Shown: one piece after another, positions 13,901 to 23,474 of the stretch | Layout of the letters: every line of letters starts with the position of its first letter | Numbering within the stretch: position 1 is the first letter of the stretch | The notes under the pieces: model-generated | What the model was told of the DNA's origin: nothing | Databases searched by the model: none | The model's input: the letters and a program-made list of their open reading frames with translations, nothing else | From: Saposhnikovia divaricata | Lineage: Eukaryota; Streptophyta; Magnoliopsida; Apiales; Apiaceae | DNA: 64,000 nucleotides | Assembly (NCBI GenBank): GCA_036435485.1 | Contig: JAZHRN010000137.1 | Coordinates: 1,736,001 to 1,800,000, forward strand | Reading direction: 5' to 3' | Made by a program: the position numbers and the translations under genes

Positions 13901-14754
13901 AATAACCCATAGGAAAAAAATATGTAAAAATATCCACAAAATGGTCCGACTTGATTTTTAACAATATCCCGTGTACTAACCCCTTTGAGAAATTTCCGAA
14001 AACCGAGTTTCGATCATATCAGCTCCGATTCCGGTCCGAACTGCGTCAAATAAAATTTCGTTGAATTCCAATAACCCATAGGAACAAAATATGTAAAAAT
14101 ATCCAGAAAATGGTCCGACTCGATTTTTAACAATATCCCGTGTACTAACCCCTTTGAGGTTATCCGAAAACCGAGTTTCGATCATATCAGCTTCGATTCA
14201 AGTCCGAACGGCACCAAATAAAATTTCATTGAATTCCAATAACCCATAGGAACAAAATATATAAAAATATCCACAAAATGGTCCAACTTGATTTTTAACG
14301 ATATCCCGTGTACTAACCCCTTTGGGGTTTAGGGTTCATGGTTCCAAAAACCGAGTTTCGATCATATCAGCTCCGATTCCGGTCCGAAATGCGTCAAATA
14401 AAATTTCGTTGTATTGCAATAACCCATAGGAACAAAATATGTAAAAATATCCACAAAATGGACCGACTCGATTTTTAACAATATCTCGTGTGCAAACACC
14501 TATTTAGGATTATCTGAAAACCTAGTTTCGATCATATCAGCTCCGATTTAGGTCCAAATTTCGTCAAATAAAATTTCATTGAATTCCAATAATCCATAAG
14601 AACAAAATATGTAAAAATATCCCTAAACTGGTTCGACTCAATTTTTAACAATATCTCGTGTACTAACCCCTTTGAGGATTATCCGAAAACCGAGTTTCGG
14701 TCATTTCAGCCCCGATTCAGGTCCAAACTACACCAAATAAAATTTCATTGCATT

Positions 14755-14922
14755 CCAATAACCCATAAGAACAAAATATGTAAAAATATCCAGAAAATGG
14801 TCCGACTCGATTTTTAACAATATCCCGTGTACTAACCCCTTTGAGGTTATCCGAAAACCGAGTTTCGATCATATCAGCTTCGATTCAAGTCCGAACGGCA
14901 CCAAATAAAATTTCATTGAATT
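14755..14922 (+). repeat. E/A fused monomer in a four-monomer HOR
   Basis: It begins like E (CCATAAGAAC after D) and continues as the beta-type A (CCCCTTTGAGGTTATCC, CAGCTTCGATTCAAGTCC). The rest of E, all of F and the start of A are therefore lost. The resulting C-D-E/A-B interval is 687 bp (14324 to 15011). The same fusion recurs at 17492-17659. Confidence 0.85.
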
Positions 14923-17491
14923 CCAATAACCCATAGGAACAAAATATATAAAAATATCCACAAAATGGTCCAACTTGATTTTTAACGATATCCCGTGTAC
15001 TAACCCCTTTGGGGTTTAGGGTTCATGGTTCCAAAAACCGAGTTTCGATCATATCAGCTCCGATTCCGGTCCGAAATGCGTCAAATAAAATTTCGTTGTA
15101 TTGCAATAACCCATAGGAACAAAATATGTAAAAATATCCACAAAATGGACCGACTCGATTTTTAACAATATCTCGTGTGCAAACACCTATTTAGGATTAT
15201 CTGAAAACCTAGTTTCGATCATATCAGCTCCGATTTAGGTCCAAATTTCGTCAAATAAAATTTCATTGAATTCCAATAATCCATAAGAACAAAATATGTA
15301 AAAATATCCCTAAACTGGTTCGACTCAATTTTTAACAATATCTCGTGTACTAACCCCTTTGAGGATTATCCGAAAACCGAGTTTCGGTCATTTCAGCCCC
15401 GATTCAGGTCCAAACTACACCAAATAAAATTTCATTGCATTCCAATAACCCATAAGAACAAAATATGTAAAAATATCCAGAAAATGGTCCGACTCGATTT
15501 TTAACAATATCCCGTGTACTAACCCATTTGAGGATTATCCAATAATCGAGTTTCGATTATATCAGCTCCGATTCAGGTCTGAATTGCGTCAAATAAAATT
15601 TCGTTGAATTCCAATAACCCATAGGAAAAAAATATGAAAAAATATCCACAAAATGGTCCGACTTGATTTTTAACAATATCCCGTGTACTAACCCCTTTGA
15701 GAAATTTCCGAAAACCGAGTTTCGATCATATCAGCTTCGATTCCGGTTCGAACTGCGTCAAATAAAATTTCGTTGAATTCCAATAACCCATAGGAACAAA
15801 ATATGTAAAAATATCCAGAAAATGGTCCGACTCGATTTTTAACAATATCCCGTGTACTAACCCCTTTGAGGATTATCCGAAAACCGAGTTTCGATCATAT
15901 CAGCTTCGATTCAAGTCCGAACGGCACCAAATAAAATTTCATTGAATTCCAATAACCCATAGGAACAAAATATATAAAAATATCCACAAAATGGTCCAAC
16001 TTGATTTTTAACGATATCCCGTGTACTAACCCCTTTGGGGTTTAGGGTTCATGGTTCCAAAAACCGAGTTTCGATCATATCAGCTCCGATTCCGGTCCGA
16101 AATGCGTCAAATAAAATTTCGTTGTATTCCAATAACCCATAGGAACAAAATTTGTAAAAATATCCACAAAATGGACCGACTCGATTTTTAACAATATCTC
16201 GTGTGCAAACACCTATTTAGGATTATCTGAAAACCGAGTTTCGATCATATCAGCTCCGATTTAGGTCCAAATTTCGTCAAATAAAATTTCATTGAATTCC
16301 AATAATCCATAAGAACAAAATATGTAAAAATATCCCTAAACTGGTTCGACTCAATTTTTAACAATATCTCGTGTACTAACCCCTTTGAGGATTATCCGAA
16401 AACCGAGTTTCGGTCATTTCAGCCCCGATTCAGGTCCAAACTGCACCAAATAAAATTTCATTGCATTTCAATAACCCATAAGAACAAAATATGTAAAAAT
16501 ATCCAGAAAATGGTCCGACTCGATTTTTAACAATATCCCGTGTACTAACCCATTTGAGGATTATCCAATAATCGAGTTTCGATTATATAGCTCCGATTCA
16601 GGTCTGAATTGCGTCAAATAAAATTTCGTTGAATTCCAATAACCCATAGGAAAAAAATATGTAAAAATATCCACAAAATGGTCCGACTTGATTTTTAACA
16701 ATATCCCGTGTACTAACCCCTTTGAGAAATTTCCGAAAACCGAGTTTCGATCATATCAGCTCCGATTCCGGTCCGAACTGCGTCAAATAAAATTTCGTTG
16801 AATTCCAATAACCCATAGGAACAAAATATGTAAAAATATCCAGAAAATGGTCCGACTCGATTTTTAACAATATCCCGTGTACTAACCCCTTTGAGGTTAT
16901 CCGAAAACCGAGTTTCGATCATATCAGCTTCGATTCAAGTCCGAACGGCACCAAATAAAATTTCATTGAATTCCAATAACCCATAGGAACAAAATATATA
17001 AAAATATCCACAAAATGGTCCAACTTGATTTTTAACGATATCCCGTGTACTAACCCCTTTGGGGTTTAGGGTTCATGGTTCCAAAAACCGAGTTTCGATC
17101 ATATCAGCTCCGATTCCGGTCCGAAATGCGTCAAATAAAATTTCGTTGTATTGCAATAACCCATAGGAACAAAATATGTAAAAATATCCACAAAATGGAC
17201 CGACTCGATTTTTAACAATATCTCGTGTGCAAACACCTATTTAGGATTATCTGAAAACCTAGTTTCGATCATATCAGCTCCGATTTAGGTCCAAATTTCG
17301 TCAAATAAAATTTCATTGAATTCCAATAATCCATAAGAACAAAATATGTAAAAATATCCCTAAACTGGTTCGACTCAATTTTTAACAATATCTCGTGTAC
17401 TAACCCCTTTGAGGATTATCCGAAAACCGAGTTTCGGTCATTTCAGCCCCGATTCAGGTCCAAACTACACCAAATAAAATTTCATTGCATT

Positions 17492-17659
17492 CCAATAACC
17501 CATAAGAACAAAATATGTAAAAATATCCAGAAAATGGTCCGACTCGATTTTTAACAATATCCCGTGTACTAACCCCTTTGAGGTTATCCGAAAACCGAGT
17601 TTCGATCATATCAGCTTCGATTCAAGTCCGAACGGCACCAAATAAAATTTCATTGAATT
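17492..17659 (+). repeat. E/A fused monomer, second copy
   Basis: It is identical in structure to 14755-14922 and lies 2737 bp downstream, flanked by the same beta HORs (17061 to 17748, again 687 bp). It is a copy by segmental duplication rather than an independent deletion. Confidence 0.85.
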
Positions 17660-19542
17660 CCAATAACCCATAGGAACAAAATATATAAAAATATCCACAA
17701 AATGGTCCAACTTGATTTTTAACGATATCCCGTGTACTAACCCCTTTGGGGTTTAGGGTTCATGGTTCCAAAAACCGAGTTTCGATCATATCAGCTCCGA
17801 TTCCGGTCCGAAATGCGTCAAATAAAATTTCGTTGTATTGCAATAACCCATAGGAACAAAATATGTAAAAATATCCACAAAATGGACCGACTCGATTTTT
17901 AACAATATCTCGTGTGCAAACACCTATTTAGGATTATCTGAAAACCTAGTTTCGATCATATCAGCTCCGATTTAGGTCCAAATTTCGTCAAATAAAATTT
18001 CATTGAATTCCAATAATCCATAAGAACAAAATATGTAAAAATATCCCTAAACTGGTTCGACTCAATTTTTAACAATATCTCGTGTACTAACCCCTTTGAG
18101 GATTATCCGAAAACCGAGTTTCGGTCATTTCAGCCCCGATTCAGGTCCAAACTACACCAAATAAAATTTCATTGCATTCCAATAACCCATAAGAACAAAA
18201 TATGTAAAAATATCCAGAAAATGGTCCGACTCGATTTTTAACAATATCCCGTGTACTAACCCATTTGAGGATTATCCAATAATCGAGTTTCGATTATATC
18301 AGCTCCGATTCAGGTCTGAATTGCGTCAAATAAAATTTCGTTGAATTCCAATAACCCATAGGAAAAAAATATGAAAAAATATCCACAAAATGGTCCGACT
18401 TGATTTTTAACAATATCCCGTGTACTAACCCCTTTGAGAAATTTCCGAAAACCGAGTTTCGATCATATCAGCTCCGATTCCGGTTCGAACTGCGTCAAAT
18501 AAAATTTCGTTGAATTCCAATAACCCATAGGAACAAAATATGTAAAAATATCCAGAAAATGGTCCGACTCGATTTTTAACAATATCCCGTGTACTAACCC
18601 CTTTGAGGATTATCCGAAAACCGAGTTTCGATCATATCAGCTTCGATTCAAGTCCGAACGGCACCAAATAAAATTTCATTGAATTCCAATAACCCATAGG
18701 AACAAAATATATAAAAATATCCACAAAATGGTCCAACTTGATTTTTAACGATATCCCGTGTACTAACCCCTTTGGGGTTTAGGGTTCATGGTTCCAAAAA
18801 CCGAGTTTCGATCATATCAGCTCCGATTCCGGTCCGAAATGCGTCAAATAAAATTTCGTTGTATTCCAATAACCCATAGGAACAAAATTTGTAAAAATAT
18901 CCACAAAATGGACCGACTCGATTTTTAACAATATCTCGTGTGCAAACACCTATTTAGGATTATCTGAAAACCTAGTTTCGATCATATCAGCTCCGATTCA
19001 GGTCCAAATTTCGTCAAATAAAATTTCATTGAATTCCAATAATCCATAAGAACAAAATATGTAAAAATATCCCTAAATTGGTTCGACTCAATTTTTAACA
19101 ATATCTCGTGTACTAACCCCTTTGAGGATTATCCGAAAACGGAGTTTCGGTCATTTCAGCCCCGATTCAGGTCCAAACTGCACCAAATAAAATTTCATTG
19201 CATTCCAATAACCCATAAGAACAAAATATGTAAAAATATCCAGAAAATGGTCCGACTCGATTTTTAACAATATCCCGTGTACTAACCCATTTGAGGATTA
19301 TCCAATAATCGAGTTTCGATTATATCAACTCCGATTCAGGTCTGAATTGCGTCAAATAAAATTTCGTTGAATTCCAATAACCCATAGGAAAACAATATGT
19401 AAAAATATCCACAAAATGGTCCGACTTGATTTTTAACAATATCCCGTGTACTAACCCCTTTGAGAAATTTCCGAAAACCGAGTTTCGATCATATCAGCTC
19501 CGATTCCGGTCCGAACTGCGTCAAATAAAATTTCGTTGAATT

Positions 19543-19711
19543 CCAATAACCCATAGGAACAAAATATGTAAAAATATCCAGAAAATGGTCCGACTCGATT
19601 TTTAACAATATCCCGTGTACTAACCCCTTTGAGGATTATCCGAAAACCGAGTTTCGATCATATCAGCTTCGATTCAAGTCCGAACGGCACCAAATAAAAT
19701 TTCATTGAATT
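19543..19711 (+). repeat. Monomer class A (169 bp, reference copy)
   Basis: Class A is marked by ATCCAGAAAATGGTCCGACTC in its first third, CTTTGAGGATTATCCGAAAA in the middle, and a distinctive tail CAGCTTCGATTCAAGTCC followed by GAACGGCACC. It ends in TTCATTGAATTCC, which carries an EcoRI site. In later parts of the array the head reads GGTCAGACTC instead of GGTCCGACTC, from about 31.7 kb on. A 1-bp-shorter variant (GAGGTTATCC) occurs at about 9030, 14157, 14845, 16893 and 17582. Confidence 0.9.
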
Positions 19712-19790
19712 CCAATAACCCATAGGAACAAAATATATAAAAATATCCACAAAATGGTCCAACTTGATTTTTAAAAATATCCCGTGTACT

Positions 19791-19805
19791 AACCCCTTTG
19801 GGGTT
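19791..19805. other. Dyad AACCCC-TTT-GGGGTT in class B
   Basis: The B-specific block completes a perfect 6-bp inverted repeat around a 3-base centre. Other classes read AACCCCTTTGAGG here and cannot pair. It recurs in nearly all B copies, about once per HOR. In the copies at 1259 and 5021 (GGGGTTAAGG) the stem is extended to 7 bp; at 39461, 61856 and 63739 the right arm is damaged, and at 60830 (AACCGCTTTGGGG) and 63739 (AACTCC) the left arm is too. Whether it extrudes in vivo is unknown. Confidence 0.7.
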
Positions 19806-19817
19806 TAGGGTTCATGG
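19800..19817 (+). repeat. Telomere-like B block GGGGTTTAGGGTTCATGG, reference position for 63 copies
   Basis: Read on the minus strand, 12 of these bases (AACCCTAAACCC) match the plant telomere repeat CCCTAAA perfectly. Block starts read by eye: 234, 1259, 2285, 3140, 3996, 5021, 5954, 6640, 8172, 9196, 10222, 11248, 12274, 13300, 14324, 15011, 16037, 17061, 17748, 18774, 19800, 20826, 21852, 22709, 23732, 24758, 25784, 26810, 27836, 28862, 29888, 30914, 31940, 32966, 34669, 35526, 36383, 37409, 38435, 39461, 40487, 41513, 43216, 44073, 45099, 46802, 47659, 48685, 49204, 50061, 51087, 51606, 52463, 53997, 55023, 56049, 57075, 58101, 59804, 60830, 61856, 62882, 63739. Variants: GGTTAAGGG at 1259 and 5021, AGGGTTTAGGG at 39461, GGGATTTAGGG at 61856 and 63739. 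Any binding role is unproven. Confidence 0.85.
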
Positions 19818-19891
19818 TTCCAAAAACCGAGTTTCGATCATATCAGCTCCGATTCCGGTCCGAAATGCGTCAAATAAAATTTCGTTGTATT

Positions 19892-20061
19892 CCAATAACC
19901 CATAGGAACAAAATATGTAAAAATATCCACAAAATGGACCGACTCGATTTTTAACAATATCTCGTGTGCAAACACCTATTTAGGATTATCTGAAAACCGA
20001 GTTTCGATCATATCAGCTCCGATTCAGGTCCAAATTTCGTCAAATAAAATTTAATTGAATT
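19892..20061 (+). repeat. Monomer class C (170 bp)
   Basis: Class C is marked by AATGGACCGACTCG (GGACC rather than GGTCC), by ATCTCGTGTGCAAACACC and by TATTTAGGATTATC. Its tail CAGGTCCAAATTTCG precedes CCAATAATCC, the only class boundary with AATAATCC instead of AATAACCC. Regional variants are useful for dating blocks: AACCTAGTTTCG in about 8.4-19 kb, CACTTATTTAGG in a few copies after 31 kb, and GGACTGACTCG near 62-64 kb. Confidence 0.9.
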
Positions 20062-20230
20062 CCAATAATCCATAAGAACAAAATATGTAAAAATATCCCT
20101 AAACAGGTTCGACTCAATTTTTAACAATATCTCGTGTACTAACCCCTTTGAGGATTATCCGAAAACCGAGTTTCGGTCATTTCAGCCCCGATTCAGGTCC
20201 AAACTGCACCAAATAAAATTTCATTGCATT
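20062..20230 (+). repeat. Monomer class D (169 bp)
   Basis: Class D starts CCATAAGAAC and has ATCCCTAAACTGGTTCGACTC, the most divergent head in the HOR. It also has GAGTTTCGGTCATTTCAGCCCC and a tail CAAACTGCACC ending TTGCATTCC, so there is no EcoRI site. This copy reads AAACAGGTTCG, a variant shared only with the next unit at about 21130. That links the two as a recent 1026-bp duplication. Confidence 0.9.
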
Positions 20231-20399
20231 CCAATAACCCATAAGAACAAAATATGTAAAAATATCCAGAAAATGGTCCGACTCGATTTTTAACAATATC
20301 CCGTGTACTAACCCATTTGAGGATTATCCAATAATCGAGTTTCGATTATATCAGCTCCGATTCAGGTCTGAATTGCGTCAAATAAAATTTCGTTGAATT
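20231..20399 (+). repeat. Monomer class E (169 bp)
   Basis: Class E has the CCATAAGAAC start and an A-like head (ATCCAGAAAATGG), then ACCCATTTGAGGATTATCC, AATAATCGAGTTTCGATTATATC and a tail CAGGTCTGAATTGCG. A lineage with a 1-bp deletion (TATATAGCTCC) occurs near 784, 4546, 7190, 7697, 8712, 13850 and 16587. From about 35 kb on a second form predominates with CCCCTTTGAGGATTATCC and AAAAACCGAGTTTCGATC in the middle. Confidence 0.9.
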
Positions 20400-20568
20400 C
20401 CAATAACCCATAGGAAAACAATATGTAAAAATATCCACAAAATGGTCCGACTTGATTTTTAACAATATCCCGTGTACTAACCCCTTTGAGAAATTTCCGA
20501 AAATCGAGTTTCGATCATATCAGCTCCGATTCCGGTCCGAACTGCGTCAAATAAAATTTCGTTGAATT
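20400..20568 (+). repeat. Monomer class F (169 bp)
   Basis: Class F starts CCATAGGAAAA in the typical early form and has AATGGTCCGACTTG. It is diagnosed by CTTTGAGAAATTTCCG, the only class with that middle, and by the tail CCGGTCCGAACTGCG or CCGAACTTCG. F is the class most often lost in five-monomer HORs. A variant with an E-type middle and tail (called F* here) replaces it in ten units between 24.3 and 41.3 kb. A GGAATCAAATATG head marks F after about 48 kb. Confidence 0.9.
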
Positions 20569-22451
20569 CCAATAACCCATAGGAACAAAATATGTAAAAA
20601 TATCCAGAAAAAGGTCCGACTCGATTTTTAACAATATCCCGTGTACTAACCCCTTTGAGGATTATCCGAAAACCGAGTTTCGATCATATCAGCTTCGATT
20701 CAAGTCCGAACGGCACCAAATAAAATTTCATTGAATTCCAATAACCCATAGGAACAAAATATTTAAAAATATCCACAAAATGGTCCAACTTGATTTTTAA
20801 CGATATCCCGTGTACTAACCCCTTTGGGGTTTAGGGTTCATGGTTCCAAAAACCGAGTTTCGATCATATCAGCTCCGATTCCGGTCCGAAATGCGTCAAA
20901 TAAAATTTCGTTGTATTCCAATAACCCATAGGAACAAAATATGTAAAAATATCCACAAAATGGACCGACTCGATTTTTAACAATATCTCGTGTGCAAACA
21001 CCTATTTAGGATTATCTGAAAACCGAGTTTCGATCATATCAGCTCCGATTCAGGTCCAAATTTCGTCAAATAAAATTTAATTGAATTCCAATAATCCATA
21101 AGAACAAAATATGTAAAAATATCCCTAAACAGGTTCGACTCAATTTTTAACAATATCTCGTGTACTAACCCCTTTGAGGATTATCCGAAAACCGAGTTTC
21201 GGTCATTTCAGCCCCGATTCAGGTCCAAACTGCACCAAATAAAATTTCATTGCATTCCAATAACCCATAAGAACAAAATATGTAAAAATATCCAGAAAAT
21301 GGTCCGACTCGATTTTTAACAATATCCCGTGTACTAACCCATTTGAGGATTATCCAAAAATCGAGTTTCGATTATATCAGCTCCGATTCAGGTCTGAATT
21401 GCGTCAAATAAAATTTCGTTGAATTCCAATAACCCATAGGAACAAAATATGTAGAAATATCCACAAAATGGTCCGACTTGATTTTTAACAATATCCCGTG
21501 TACTAACCCCTTTGAGAAATTTCCGAAAATCGAGTTTCGATCATATCAGCTCCGATTCCGGTCCGAACTGCGTCAAATAAAATTTCGTTGAATTCCAATA
21601 ACCCATAGGAACAAAATATGTAAAAATATCCAGAAAATGGTCCGACTCGATTTTTAACAATATCCCGTGTACTAACCCCTTTGAGGATTATCCGAAAACC
21701 GAGTTTCGATCATATCAGCTTCGATTCAAGTCCGAACGGCACCAAATAAAATTTCATTGAATTCCAATAACCCATAGGAACAAAATATATAAAAATATCC
21801 ACAAAATGGTCCAACTTGATTTTTAAAAATATCCCATGTACTAACCCCTTTGGGGTTTAGGGTTCATGGTTCCAAAAACCGAGTTTCGATCATATCAGCT
21901 CCGATTCCGGTCCGAAATGCGTCAAATAAAATTTCGTTGTATTCCAATAACCCATAGGAACAAAATATGTAAAAATATCCACAAAATGGACCGACTCGAT
22001 TTTTAACAATATCTCGTGTGCAAATACCTAATTAGGATTATCCGAAAACCGAGTTTCGATCATATCAGCTCCGATTCAGGTCCAAATTTCGTCAAATAAA
22101 ATTTCATTGAATTCCAATAATCCATAAGAACAAAATATGTAAAAATATCCCTAAACTGGTTCGACTCAATTTTTAACAATATCTCGTGTACTAACCCCTT
22201 TGAGGATTATCCGAAAACCGAGTTTCGGTCATTTCAGCCCCGATTCAGGTCCAAACTGCACCAAATAAAATTTCATTGCATTCCAATAACCCATAGGAAA
22301 AAAATATGTAAAAATATCCAAAAAATGGTCCGACTTGATTTTTAACAATATCCCGTGTACTAACCCATTTGAGGATTATCCAATAATCGAGTTTCGATTA
22401 TATCAGCTCCGATTCAGGTCTGAATTGCGTCAAATAAAATTTCGTTGAATT

Positions 22452-22620
22452 CCAATAACCCATAGGAAAAAAATATGTTAAAATATCCACAAAATGGTCC
22501 GACTCGATTTTTAACAATATCCCGTGTACTAACCCCTTTGAGGATTATCCGAAAACCGAGTTTCGATCATATCAGCTTCGATTCAAGTCCGAACGGCACC
22601 AAATAAAATTTCATTGAATT
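22452..22620 (+). repeat. F/A fused monomer in a five-monomer HOR
   Basis: It starts as F (CCATAGGAAAAAAATATG, ATCCACAAAATGGTCCG) and ends as A (GAGGATTATCCG, CAGCTTCGATTCAAGTCC). Monomer length stays 169, so the exchange was in register. The preceding E monomer also carries an F-type head (CCATAGGAAAAAAATATG, GGTCCGACTTG). Confidence 0.8.
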
Positions 22621-23474
22621 CCAATAACCCATAGGAACAAAATATATAAAAATATCCACAAAATGGTCCAACTTGATTTTTAAAAATATCCCGTGTACTA
22701 ACCCCTTTGGGGTTTAGGGTTCATGGTTCCAAAAACCGAGTTTCGATCATATCAGCTCCGATTCCGGTCCGAAATACGTCAAATAAAATTTCGTTGTATT
22801 CCAATAACCCATAGGAACAAAATATGTAAAAATATCCACAAAATGGACCGACTCGATTTTTAACAATATCTCGTGTGCAAACACCTATTTAGGATTATCC
22901 GAAAACCGAGTTTCGATCATATCAGCTCCGATTCAGGTCCAAATTTCGTCAAATAAAATTTCATTGAATTCCAATAATCCATAAGAACAAAATATGTAAA
23001 AATATCCCTAAACTGGTTCGACTCAATTTTTAACAATATCTCGTGTACTAACCCCTTTGAGGATTATCCAAAAACCGAGTTTCGGTCATTTCAGCCCCGA
23101 TTCAGGTCCAAACTGCACCAAATAAAATTTCATTGCATTCCAATAACCCATAGGAAAAAATGTAAAAATATCCAGAAAATGGTCCGACTCGATTTTTAAC
23201 AATATCCCGTGTACTAACCCATTTGAGGATTATCCAATAATCGAGTTTCGATTATATCAGCTCCGATTCAGGTCTGAATTGCGTCAAATAAAATTTCGTT
23301 GAATTCCAATAACCCATAGGAAAAAAATATGTAAAAATATCCACAAAATGGTCCGACTTGATTTTTAACAATATCCCGTGTACTAACCCCTTTGAGAAAT
23401 TTCCGAAAACCGAGTTTCGATCATATCAGCTCCGATTCCGGTCCGAACTGCGTCAAATAAGATTTCGTTGAATT

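Larger units (their letters stand above)
7915..19542. repeat. Mosaic block of three HOR variants (alpha, beta, gamma)
   Basis: Three 1024-1026 bp variants alternate. Alpha has CTTTGCGGATTATCC in A and CTCTTGTGCAAAC in C (B blocks 8172, 11248, 13300). Beta has GAGGTTATCC in A and TTGTATTGCAAT at the B end (9196, 14324, 15011, 17061, 17748). Gamma has CAAAATTTGTAAAAAT in C (10222, 12274, 16037, 18774). Most C monomers here carry AACCTAGTTTCG. The order alpha-beta-gamma-alpha-gamma-alpha-beta-beta-gamma-beta-beta-gamma shows repeated segmental duplication with offsets 2052, 2737, 3076 and 5128. No gene is seen. Confidence 0.8.
19712..19891 (+). repeat. Monomer class B (180 bp, carries the telomere-like block)
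   Basis: Class B begins with ATATATAAAAATATCCAC and AATGGTCCAACTTG. It is 11 bp longer than its neighbours because the 10 bases between CCCCTTTG and AAAACCGAG in other classes are replaced by 21 bases reading GGGTTTAGGGTTCATGGTTC plus one base. The tail reads CCGATTCCGGTCCGAAATGCG and ends TTGTATTCC, so it lacks the EcoRI site. Two head forms exist. TTTTTAACGATATC predominates up to 18.8 kb and again at 23.7-28.9, 33.0 and 38.4-41.5 kb. TTTTTAAAAATATC is seen at 19.8, 21.9 and 22.7 kb and dominates most of 29.9-60.8 kb. In the first 7 kb many B copies carry an E-like tail. Confidence 0.92.
19543..20568 (+). repeat. Reference 1026-bp HOR unit (A-B-C-D-E-F)
   Basis: This is a clean full copy used here to define the HOR phase. 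Starting each monomer at its CCAATAA gives A 169, B 180, C 170, D 169, E 169 and F 169 bp, total 1026. Adjacent full units have the same length to the base. 1026 is divisible by 3, although 169 is not, so any reading frame recurs in phase from HOR to HOR but rotates between neighbouring monomers. The strand is arbitrary and follows the window as given. Confidence 0.93.
19543..23474. repeat. Transition block, first appearance of the TTTTTAAAAATATC B form
   Basis: HORs with B blocks at 19800, 20826, 21852 and 22709. Three of the four B monomers have TTTTTAAAAATATC instead of TTTTTAACGATATC. AAACAGGTTCG in D is shared by the first two units only. The third interval is 857 bp because of an F/A fusion. 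The AACCTAG mark of the previous block disappears. No gene is seen. Confidence 0.75.
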
